Positions 11,042-20,800 of a DNA stretch of 64,000 nt are shown here, piece by piece. The first letter of the stretch is position 1. Each line of letters begins with the position of its first letter. The DNA comes from Limonium bicolor. Its lineage: Eukaryota; Streptophyta; Magnoliopsida; Caryophyllales; Plumbaginaceae. A model generated the notes under the pieces. It was not told where the DNA came from and searched no databases. It saw only the letters and a program-made list of their open reading frames with translations. Where the stretch lies: NCBI GenBank assembly GCA_023374045.1, contig CM041780.1, forward strand, positions 91,601,627-91,665,626, given 5' to 3'. A program made the translations under genes and the position numbers.

Positions 11042-11413
11042 CTATTGCAGCGGTTCCTAGTAACAACTGCTGCAATAAGCTAAAAAAACTGGGAAAGTGA
11101 AATTTTTGAAAAAAATAAGCGGGAATTTTTTTTTTTTTGAAAAAATCGATCTACCTATTGCAGCGGTTCCTAGCTAACAACCGCTGCAATAGGCTTAAAA
11201 TAAAGCGGATAGTGAAATTTTTAAAAGTATAAGCGGGATTTTTTTTTTTGAAAAAATCGACCTACCTATTGCAGCGGTTCCTAGCTAACAACCGCTGCAA
11301 TAGGCTTAAAAAAGCGGGATAGTGAAATTTTTTAAAAAAAATAAGCGGGATTTTTTTCAAAAAAATCGACCTACCTACTGCAGCGGTTCCTAGTTAACAA
11401 CCGCTGCAATAGG
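11042..11413. repeat. Array of four CACTA palindromes about 110 bp apart
   Basis: Palindromes at 11042-11077, 11154-11193, 11265-11304 and 11374-11413 share the arms CCTATTGCAGCGGTT and AACCGCTGCAATAGG around a short centre such as CCTAGCTAACA. The spacers are also repeated (AAGCGGGATTTTTT then AAAAAATCGACCTAC). The copies are nearly identical. Confidence 0.9.
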
Positions 11414-11481
11414 CTTTTAAAAACGCGGGATAGTGAAATTTTTAAAAGAATAAGCTGGATTTTTTTTTGAAAAAATCGACC

Positions 11482-11667
11482 TACCTACCACAGCGCCCCT
11501 ATTGCGTGGTTGTAAGAACCACTGCAATAGGACGTTTTAAAATTTTCACGTGACCTACCGCAGCGGTTGTTAGCTAGGAACCGCTGCGGTAGGTGACGCG
11601 AAAATTTTAAAACATCCTATTGCAGCGGTTCCTCTTACAACCGCTACATAGGGGCGCTGCGGTAGGT
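11482..11667. repeat. Large terminal palindrome of the CACTA element
   Basis: Two arms of about 90 bp meet near 11574. The left arm contains CAGCGCCCCTATTG and ACCTACCGCAGCGGTTGTTAG; the right arm contains their complements AACCGCTGCGGTAGGT and ATAGGGGCGCTGCGG. It ends 16 bp before the terminal CACTA motif. Confidence 0.85.
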
Positions 11668-11683
11668 CTGTTTTGTACTAGTG

Positions 11684-12800
11684 ACTTCATAAAGAGTTGA
11701 GAGTCAGGTTGTTCAACAGACGACATAGGGGTGGTTAGGATGTCAGTTGTGGAAGAATTGAACTTGAAGGCAAAATTCCTAGACGAGAAGACACTCACTC
11801 CAGAGGAGATGTTTGTACATTATGAATTTCTTGCCCAAAGTAAGTTCATCATCATTTTAGTTGGTGTCTCTGTTAAACCTACATGCCCAAAACCTTCTCA
11901 AAATTGTAAACAACTCGTGGCCGACTAATCTCTTAAAGCGTCAGATTACTCTCTACAAAAATAACACTTTTCACCAAAAGTTGTACCACCACAAAAATCA
12001 CCTTCTTCATCACCTCACATAATTTTCCTTTCTTCATCCAAGTCCCAGACAAGGGAATCCTTCACAATATCTAAGAAAGAAAAGCCTCACTCCCAAACTC
12101 CGAAATCCTTATAGGTGAAGACATCGGAGAAAAAGAACATCCAAAGGCTTAAAAGGGCAAGCAACAAAGGAAAAAGGAGAAGATTGAGGAAGGAGTGCTG
12201 AAGATAGCACAAGATGCGGAGGATATCACCAAGATATTGCACGATGTTGGACTAGCTCGATAGAAAAGCTCACCTTCTAAGTTCTATCCACTATATTATT
12301 TCCTATCATTTCCTTTTGGTTCTTCGAATTTTAATCTTCCTCAAAGGATTTTGAAAGAAAGAAATCCAAAAAATGAAAGACCGAGGTTTCCTCGGGCACC
12401 ATCAAAATCGTGGACGTCATCGCCACTTCTAAGGGTGTAATCCTGAGTGAACCTCACATAGAATCTTTAGTTCAATTTAGTAAGTCCTATCCATAGGCAT
12501 CTTTCTTAAGTCAATTAAGTTTCTTAGATCCCTTCATTTCCTTTTTAGTTTGTTTTAGGCTAAACTAGGTGGAAACTCTAGTCAATTCCTGACTTTTATG
12601 GCACAAGTTTGCGTGAAGACCATCAAGAGTGGGATTTGTGCCCTTTTGGCACTCCCATGAAGCTCTTTGGTAAAGACGAATGATAAGTATATATTTAAGA
12701 AAAGTTAGGATGAGGGTGTTTACGCTTCACAAACTGACATTTAGGATCTAGCCTTTTCTTTGAGTCTTTCCTTCACCCTCGTTATGAAAGTCACCGACAT
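11684..12800 (+). repeat. Second, decayed Ogre/Tat-like LTR-end copy
   Basis: From about 12340 to 12780 the sequence parallels 9890-10330 in the same order: GACCGAGGTTTCCT, GCCACTTCT, AGTCCTATCCATAGG, CTAGGTGG(A/C)(A/G)ACTCTAGTCAA, and TTAGGATCTAGCC. It is more eroded than the left copy. The part 11684-12340 is adenine-rich and contains one 65-codon frame (11731-11928, starting MSVVEELNLKAK). I do not recognise it; it may be part of the same element. Confidence 0.5.
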
Positions 12801-14027
12801 AGAGGGTCCTTACAGACCAACATTCAGTAGGTCATCTTCGTCATAGTGCATTCGTAGTTGAAATGATGAAGAACCTCATTAAGTGACAACTCCAATTGGT
12901 ACAAGCTATAATCATCTGCAATACAAATGGAAATGTTTTGGTTTGGTCAGAAAATCTAAAAAGTTCTCTTTACCTATATAACAACATTTTACACTAACAA
13001 ATATCATTTAAGGGAGACTTATTGTTGATCGTACAAAGGGCTTTAAAATAATTGTAAATGGTAGCAACGTAAGAGATAATGAAGAAAACAATGGCTACCA
13101 AATAATAATGTAGAAAAGAAGGTTTGTTGAAAGCTTGGAAAAAGCAAGAACACCAATACCGCCAATATATGGATTTGAGCCGAGAAGAAAAATTATTGTT
13201 TGATTTCCCTTTTACGGATTTTTGTCACAAACATTTATCGCTATCATGTAGGTTTACCTGTGCACTGTCTCTCGCTTTTCTACTGTCATTGCATTCTCAC
13301 AAACATTTACTCCTTTTATTCTTATCCTTCTATGTTCTAAATTAACAATCTTTATTGTTTTACTAACTTTGTATTGTCAGAGTAATAGACAACTCGTCAA
13401 ATAACTCTTCATTTTGAATTTATCAATAATACATGAATTCCTAATAAAAATCATACCACTTAAGCTAAGAAAATGTCTTAGGTGTTGTTCGCAGCTATTT
13501 CCGTGTTGTAAAGCTAAGGGTAGTTAACCAATTTTGGTTTGCTATGAGGACTGTGGTCAGTTTTTATAGCCATGATCATAAATATGGTGAAACTCAGGGT
13601 TGATGAGTTGGGTTGAGGAGTGGTTGAGGTTAACCTATACCTAATTCATTTAATAATCTATTAATTCAAACCCAACAAAAAATAAATCGGTTGTAGAGTT
13701 TCCACCCTAACACAGCCATATAAAAGTAAAACCATTCAACCCAAACTTAACCCGTTTAACCTAAAATTTTCTAAATGCATCTTTTTACTAATATTCATTT
13801 TTAATCCAACAAAATTATCAACATTTGTTTGTTATAATTCCCCGAGAGTTGCAAGTAAATGAATGGTCTTCATTCATCCTAACCCGATGCATATTTAAAA
13901 TAGAATGTTGATGGTCTTGAAAAATTGTATTTATCAAATTGTTATATGTGATGAGAAAAGTGTTGATAATGTTTTTTTTATATACTCGAACTAATAGTTA
14001 TAGAACTATAAAAGAATTGAAGTGACA
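12801..14027. other. Gene-poor stretch, one unrecognised short ORF
   Basis: No element boundary or known protein is visible. The only frame worth mention is 13124-13345 on the plus strand (73 codons). Its first 40 residues are polar and charged (LKAWKKQEHQYRQYMDLSRE) before it turns into low-complexity Leu/Ser sequence. It could be an exon relic, but I recognise no family. Around 13620-13760 the AAC/CCA-rich text (AACCCAAACTTAACCCG) resembles the subterminal repeats of hAT-type MITEs, without clear ends. Confidence 0.35.
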
Positions 14028-14085
14028 TGCTAGGGAATACAACGACTAAATGTGAGAGCTACTAAATACAAGCAACAGACTAATA
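14028..14085 (-). repeat. Fragment of a copia LTR
   Basis: This stretch closely matches part of the copia LTR found at 18556-18777: both contain AACG(A/G)CTAAATGTGAGAGC followed by CAAGCAAC(A/T)GACTAAT. It is only about 60 bp long and has no coding sequence. Confidence 0.6.
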
Positions 14086-15119
14086 CTGGGGAACCCAAAC
14101 CCGACCCAAAAACTAAACGGGTCAAAAATCTTAACCCAAACCCATAATTAACGCTTGGTTTCGGGTCGGATCAAAATTGTCAGCTTACATGAACCCAATC
14201 AAAATTTGACACTTGTCCTGAATTATTTTGAAAAACAGTTTAAATACTGATATCAGACGAAGGCAAATAATCTTTTATGTGCTTACCATGCAAATGTCCT
14301 TATGTAAAATACTTTTGCTTGGTTAACACTTAAAAAGGGAACTTTTGAAAATATTTTGAGTTTTTTTATTATTTGATGTAAAAAGTTTCTAATTTTGGTT
14401 GAGCTTGTTCTCTATTTATTTTTTGTTTTGTTCTAATTCATTGACAAGTGGGTCCTAATAAAGATTGATTAGGAATCATTTTTTTTAGCAAATTTCTCTA
14501 TTTGGTTTTAATGGAGAATGCAATATGAGCAGTATCCACTATCATAATACCTGAATTCTTGCCTACATGCTACTGTAGCCATAAATGGCTACAATAGGAT
14601 ATTTTTGTAATTAATGTTCAACTTTCTTCTATCAGTCTTTCTGACCATGTGTGAAACCTGAGAAATTGTTCCCACGGGCAAAAGTCTGTTCTCTCCTTTT
14701 TATTTAAGCAATCGATACTACGCGCACAAATTCCCAACTTCGCTGATTTGCATTTTTTTCTTTTTGTTGTTTTTATGAGTAAAGAATTTTTTTTTTCTTT
14801 TTCTTTATCTTTATCACAACAACAATAATGTTAAATGGTTGTAACTTTTAATATATAAGTCCAAAATGAAAAAAATATATATCATTGTTCACCTAAATTC
14901 AAGCTCTTTAAAACAAGACCAATCATGAATATGTTTTGACAACTTAATTTATTTATTTTACATGTATATGATGATATACTAAAATGATAATATGATTCAT
15001 TAATTTTGTATTATGGTTCATTAAAATTGATATTATGCTTTATTAAAGTAATAAGTGGTAAATTCGATTACAAACTTCATAATCGATAAAAAAATTATTA
15101 TTATTTTGTAGTGTATTAT
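14086..15119. other. AT-rich intergenic DNA
   Basis: I see no gene, RNA or complete element here. A short near-perfect palindrome (TACTGTAGCCAT, two bases, ATGGCTACAATA) occupies 14570-14597 and could be a small folding element. Confidence 0.5.
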
Positions 15120-15690
15120 TATTGTTGTATGGTATATTTTAAACCTAAACCCGCCACTACAAACCCTAAAAATGCCTTCGACGTTTTTAACTTTCCCAGG
15201 GTGGGTTTTGGGGTTTTTTTTTCTATTTGGAATTTGTTCTGTACTTTATATTGTAGCAACTAACTCGACATATTTTTAGGGTTTGTGGTAGCGAGTTTAG
15301 GGGCCCACTACAAACCCTAAAAATGCCTTCGACGTTTTAGCTTTTCTAGGGTGGTTTTCGGGTGTTTTAGGGGGCAGGGTAATCTATTTGGAATTTGTTA
15401 TGTACTTTATTGTAGCAACTAACTCGACAGATTTTTAGAGTTTATGGTAATGACCCTAAACCCGCCCACTACAAACCCTAAAAATGCCTTTGACATTTTA
15501 GCTTTCCTAGGGTGGGTTTTGGGGTGTTTTTTTTTTTTGGGGGGGGGGGGGGTAAGGTAATATATTTGGAATTTTTATGTACCTGCCATTGCAAACCCTA
15601 AAATGCCTTCGACGTTTTTTTAGCTTTCCTAGGGTAGGTTTTTGGGTGTTTTTTTTTGGGGGGGGGGGGGGGTAGGGTAATCTATTTGGA
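15120..15690. repeat. Tandem repeat of 120-160 bp carrying telobox-like motifs
   Basis: The phrase CAAACCCTAAAAATGCCTT(C/T)G occurs at about 15154, 15305, 15468 and, slightly changed, 15587. Each copy goes on to a CTAGGGT(G/A)GGTTTT part, a run of T and G (long G runs at 15540 and 15659) and TATTTGGAATTTGTT. AAACCCTAA is the plant telobox and matches the telomere repeat unit, but only one per copy is present, so this is not a telomere. Confidence 0.75.
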
Positions 15691-15699
15691 AGCCGTTCT

Positions 15700-16030
15700 A
15701 TACTTTAATGTGATGATGTACATATTTTAATGTGAGAATGTACATGTTTTAATGTGACGATGTACATGTTCCAATGTGATAATGTACATATTCAATAATC
15801 AGAATGTATATATTTTAATGAATATCTGTACATGTTTGTATGACCATGTGTACAAGTTTTCTACCTTATATGTACATGTTTTAATCTAAGGATGTACATA
15901 TTTAATGATTCTACAGGTTTATGTGACCATCTGTATGTTTTAATGGGAGGATGTACATATTTTTACGTGAGGATATATGTTTTAATGAACATTTGTATAG
16001 GTTTGTATGACTATCTGTATAAGTTTTCTT
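15700..16030. repeat. 26-28 bp minisatellite
   Basis: About ten degenerate copies of TTTTAATGTGA(C/G)GATGTACATG. It follows the previous array directly. No coding content. Confidence 0.75.
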
Positions 16031-16233
16031 TTACGTTTGTGCACTATAACCCTTAGCACGTCAATTTTATTTTTTTTAAAAAAAAAATACATTTTTTTTA
16101 CTTGTCAGTTCAATATACAGTCAGCATATATAACCAGACTACATTCGGGTGTACTCACACCGATTGATCATAATATATTATAAATATGTCATAATCAATT
16201 AATTATAAAATATGCCACGAAGGAAACCTTTTA

Positions 16234-16471
16234 CTCCCTCCGTCCTGAATTGACCGTCCTGTTTGCTTTATGACACGTTTTTCCACTTCAATATTAAGTA
16301 TATAAGATAAAATAATTTTATAAAACTAAATTTTGTAACATATAGTTTATCATGTAAGGAATCATATGCAAAATTTAAATTTTCAAAATTAATTTATCTT
16401 ATATGTTAAAAATTGAAGTCAAACGACATATCCAAATAGTAAACATGACGGTCAATTCAGGACGGAGGGAG
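16234..16471. mobile_element. Stowaway MITE (Tc1/mariner type)
   Basis: The terminal inverted repeats CTCCCTCCGTCCTGAATTGA and its complement lie at 16234 and 16471. They are flanked on both sides by the TA dinucleotide (16232-16233 and 16472-16473), the target duplication of Tc1/mariner elements. The length of 238 bp and the CTCCCTCCG end are typical of plant Stowaway MITEs. No coding capacity. Confidence 0.95.
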
Positions 16472-16505
16472 TATATCTTTCAGAAATTGAGGGTGGGTCG
16501 TAATA

Positions 16506-16513
16506 GCCGGCGG
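16506..16513. repeat. 8-bp target site duplication, left (hAT element)
   Basis: GCCGGCGG precedes the element; GTCGGCGG follows it at 17570-17577. Seven of eight bases agree, the duplication length of hAT transposons. Confidence 0.8.
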
Positions 16514-17569
16514 TAATGGTGGCCATCGGGTCCGGTTCTACCCGGAACCGGCGGTTCTACCCGGAACCGGCGGTTCTACCCGGAACCGATTGGAACCGGA
16601 ACCGGCCGGGAACCGGTGGGAACCGGAACCGAACCGAACCGCCTCAGCCGGTTCCGAATACGAATACATGTTTTGAGATTCGGGCCCGAACCGGGCCCGG
16701 AACCGGAACCGCCTGGAACCGCCTGGAACCGTCGTCGGATTCGGAACCGAGAACCGGAACCAGAACTGCAACCGGTGGAACCGGAACCAGAACCGCCCCG
16801 AAACCGGTTGAAGTTACCATTGTAATCAGGCCAAAACGACGTCGTTTGGGTCTCGGGCGCGCGCTCCTCTGAAGAAAGTAGCCGTTAGATCCCAAGCACG
16901 CGCATTGCAATATGAAGGCCAACATGATGATTGGTATGAGATGAATGGGGATAACACCACTTAGGACTTCTATCTTGTAATATTTTAGAATGTATTAGTA
17001 ATTTAGTATTACTTCTTTCCATGTAATCTTTTTTTTAAGACGTGCAAATTGAAATCATGTAACCTCTTAGTAGCTGTACTCTTTTTCCTTATTAGGGTTT
17101 TCCCAATGGGTTTTTACCTAATAAGGTTTTAATGAGGCAGTGAATCATATAATGAAATTCTTTGTTCCTTATTTTTTTGTAAATTAAATAAAATTCCTAA
17201 GTCTTTGTTTCTTACACATTTAAGATTATAAACTTGAAGAATAACCTATCTAGGAGTAAAGTGGATGAAAAGAGCAACGTGTGCGCTCAAACGGATCTCA
17301 AATCGGAGCTAAACGAAGCAATGGAGCCAATCGAATCTTTCCGGAACCGCTCCGGAACCGATCAGAACCGGAACCGATCAGAACCGGAACCGGAACCGGC
17401 CGGAACCGGATTTTTGACCGAATCCGAAGCGAATCCAGATTTCAGAACCGGAACCGGAATCGGAACCGGAACCGCCCGGACCGTTCCGAATACGAATACA
17501 CATTTTCCGGAACCAGAACCGGTGGAACCGGAACCGGAACCGGTTGAACCGGACCCGTGGCCACCATTA
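16514..17569. mobile_element. Non-autonomous hAT element upstream of rsmG
   Basis: The ends are inverted: TAATGGTGGCCATCGGGTCC at the left and, on the other strand, TAATGGTGGCCACGGGTCC at the right, flanked by an 8-bp duplication. Both subterminal regions (16530-16810 and 17335-17555) are dense runs of GGAACC and its complement GGTTCC, which give long Arg/Asn/Pro/Glu-rich open frames in several phases that should not be called genes. The centre (16860-17330) has a possible relic of a transposase C-terminus (a DDWYEMN-like stretch near 16925) and then AT-rich DNA. The element ends 52 bp before the rsmG ATG. Confidence 0.85.
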
Positions 17570-17577
17570 GTCGGCGG
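17570..17577. repeat. 8-bp target site duplication, right (hAT element)
   Basis: GTCGGCGG, partner of GCCGGCGG at 16506-16513. Confidence 0.8.
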
Positions 17578-17621
17578 ATAGCACAAACCCCTCCCCAGAG
17601 CTGAACGTGACAGTGGCGGCG

Positions 17622-17853
17622 ATGTGGGCGTGGCGAACCACTTTCCCGCCGATCTATCTTAGCAATTTCATCGAACACCTTCCACTTCGTAACACCAAAC
17701 CTTCGAAAAACGTCCGATTTCTTCTTCTCGAAAACAACCGCACATTTACTACTTCGTGTATCAACCACAAGCTAGTCAAGCTCTCCAATCGCTCAATTCT
17801 AACCGAAGGATAAAATTTCACTCTACGTTGACGCTCTTCTTCAATGGAACCAG
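17622..17853 (+). CDS. rsmG: rsmG exon 1 (transit peptide, apparent frameshift)
   Basis: The exon starts at ATG (MWAWRTTFPP) and is open for 63 codons to a TAA at 17811. The conserved part that should follow, ISLYVDALLQWNQ, is encoded at 17815-17853 in another frame (+1). An extra G in GAAGGATAAA (17806-17812) would explain this. The +1 frame has a TAA just upstream (17800) and no start of its own. The donor CAG|GTTTCT at 17854 is good. Confidence 0.8.
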
Positions 17854-20800
17854 GTTTCTTATCTCTTTTATTCTTTCTCTCCCATCACAACTGATTGACC
17901 CTCTTTCTTTGATGCTCTGCTTTCGTCACTGACATTCGCAGAAAAGAATCTCACGGCTGTCACGGAGAAGAGCGATGTTATGGAGAGGCACATTGTGGAC
18001 TCGCTCGCGATTCTACCTCCAATTGAAGATTTTTATGCCGTGCGTGGTGGAGGCTCCCCTGAGAACCTTAGACTAGTTGATGTTGGGACGGGTGCAGGCC
18101 TCCCTGGATTTGTCTTAGCTATTGCACGCCCAGGTTTTGTTTTTCTCAATTCTTTTACGTTTTCATTTGTCGCCATGTATTTTTTTTTATCTTGAATGTA
18201 ATAGGATTTCGTTTATTTGATGATTCCTGAACCCTTTTGGCCCATCTTCCATTCCACACCGGTATGCAAATCAGCCGTCGTGTACAATGTCGACCGAGTG
18301 CCGAATTCATACTTTGAAAGATTGGCGTGCTAGAGAATAGTAACTATAACCTGTACCGAAAAGCATGCGGATGTTTATAAATGAAGATCCTTGCTTGGTA
18401 TATGTGTGTAGATTGGAAAGTGACGCTTTTAGAGTCCATGAACAAGCGTTGTACGTTCTTGGAGCACGCAGTTAGTATCACTGGTCTGTCGAATGTGCAA
18501 GTTCTTAGAGGAAGAGCAGAGGTGCGGGTTTTCTGACAAAAAAATGGATTTAATTTGCTAGGTACATCTGACATCATTAGACTATTCTATTTATATATGG
18601 GAAACATAACGGCTAAATGTGAGAGCCGCTGAATACAAGCAACTGACTAATTAGTTTCAGCTCTAACAACTCAATGGACAGAAGATGAAACTAAATAAAA
18701 TGACCTATTCTTAAGCTAATAAATAAGAAACTAAAAAATTGAATAAAAAAACCAGCTCAGGATTGATAATTTTAACATCCTTCTTTAATCCTGATTTTTC
18801 ATAATTGTCATTCCCATCTTCTTTTTCAGCTTGATGAAGGTTTCATACTTTAAAGTTTGGTAAAAATATCTGCTACCAGATCTTTTGATTTGCAATACCC
18901 TACTTCGATCTCAGACTTTGCAATTTGATATCTTAAATAGTGATAATGGGTCTCGATGGGTTTATTTCTGCCATATATGACGGGATTCTTGCCAAGTTGA
19001 GATCCGAAGTGTTGTCAATGAAAATCTTCATGGGCGTCTTTTAGGGAATATTAATGTGATTCATCAAGTACCATAACCACATTGCTTGCAAGCACTTGTT
19101 GCTGCGGCTGCGAACTCTGCTTCACAAGTTGATAGTGCGACAACGATTGTTTCTAGATGACCATCAACATGCGGTTGCTCCAAAGTTGAAACATAGCCAT
19201 TAGTACTCTTTCGATCATCTACATCTCTACCCCAATCGCTATTAGAGTATCCTACAATAGAAACATTGTTAGTTGTCTCATAAAGCAACCCATGGTCATA
19301 GGTTTCCTTCACGTATCATAGGAACTCTTTGCCACTTGAAAATGCAGTGATTAAGGAATCTTCATAAACCTGCTGATCAGTCTGACCTCAAAGGTGATAT
19401 CTGGTCTCGTACAAGTCAGATATTTCAGGCTGCCAACAATTTGCTTATAGTATGTTCGATCAACATATGCTCCGTCTTCATTCTTTGATAGCTTGGTTCC
19501 TACCTCCACAAGAGTTCTCACTGGGTTGCAGTTTGACATCTAGCTAGAACCTTTGCAAGAGCTCAGCAATGTACTTTTTCTGAGAGATGAAAATGACATC
19601 ATTTTCTTGAATCACCTCAATGCCAAGGAAGTATGACATCAGCTCAAGGTCAGACATCAGCTCAAGGTCAGACATCTTAAACTCCATTGTGGAATTCTTG
19701 AAGGATTCAATCATACTAGGATGGTTGCATGTGATAATTAAATCATCAACATGCAAACAAATTATTAGTATACCCCAACTTTATCCATCTTCACATATAG
19801 GGCATGTGCTGAGGGATATCTGGTAAAACCGATAGTGATGAAGGAGTTAGTACGCTTATTCCAAGCTCTCGGAGCTTGTTTTAAGCCATATAAAGCCTTC
19901 TTTAACCAATATACTTTGCCTGCACATTCATGTTTATCAAAACCGGGAGGTTGCTTGACAAACATTTCTTGACCCATTGAGAAAAGTTGATTTCACATCC
20001 ATCTGGTGAATCTTCCACCAATTTTGAGTAGTCGAGACAATAATCAGCCTGATAGTCCCCATTTGATCAACTGGTGAGAAAACTTCTTGGTAGTTAAGAC
20101 CTGGTCACTGCTTGAACCCTTTTACCACCACCAATCTTGCTTTGAATCTTTCCACTTCACCATCGGGCTTTATTTTTGTCTTAAAAACCCACTTCACGTT
20201 GATGGCTTGTTGACTTGGTGGAAGATTAGTAAAGACTCGTGTACTATTTTTTTCAGTAGTGTCAATATTCTCACGCATGGCAGTCATCCATTTTGGATCT
20301 TGAAGTGCTTCCTTCACTGTCAAAGGCTTAAGATCCACGAATAAAGCAAATGTACAATCTCTTCATCGTTAGTTTCTCCATCATCAAGGTTTACCTCATA
20401 ATCTTGAAGATGTACTAGTTGTCAACATTGAGGCCTTTTAACACGTGCATGTGCAAGTGATGAGTCTCCTCCTTGTGGATTTGACTCGTCTGCCAGAGAG
20501 AACATGGTTCGTTGGATTGCTGACTCCATTTTCATTCCACTTCCATTCTTCATTTTTGGTAAAAGGAACATCACGACTATATATTACCTTCTTTTTTAGA
20601 AGGTTGAATAATTTGTACCCTCCTCATTCATATCTAATGAACACTATTTTCTTTGCTCTATCATCCAACTTTTCTTCTGTCTCTGATGGTACATGAGCAT
20701 AGCTAGAGTGCTGAACACCTTCAAATGCTTCACACTTGGTTTTACACCGCTCCATGCTTCTTTAGGGATAACACCTGAGAGACCTTTAGTCGGAGAGCGG

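Larger units (their letters stand above)
10390..11683. mobile_element. Non-autonomous CACTA (En/Spm) element
   Basis: The right end at 11683 reads TTTTGTACTAGTG, the complement of CACTAGTACAAAA, the classical terminal motif of plant CACTA transposons. From there inward the element consists of repeated palindromes built on CCTATTGCAGCGGTT and its complement, the subterminal repeats expected to bind a CACTA transposase. The left terminal CACTA is not clearly visible. A poor match lies near 10345, and the first palindrome starts at 10400. No transposase open frame exists, so it must be mobilised in trans. It lies between two diverged copies of the Ogre-like LTR end. Confidence 0.75.

Noticed and set aside
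11042..11413. CRISPR-like look of regularly spaced identical repeats
   Set aside because: Repeats are palindromes with repeated, not unique, spacers inside a eukaryotic CACTA transposon; no cas genes.
13124..13345. Possible host exon (LKAWKKQEHQYRQYMDLSRE...)
   Set aside because: No family recognised, no neighbouring exons, and the second half is low complexity. Listed only as an unrecognised ORF within its region.
15120..15690. Interstitial telomere
   Set aside because: CCCTAAA occurs once per long unit, not in head-to-tail runs.
16516..17581. Several frames rich in Arg, Pro, Glu and Asn on both strands
   Set aside because: They translate GGAACC repeats in different phases within a hAT element; no domain and no consistent frame.
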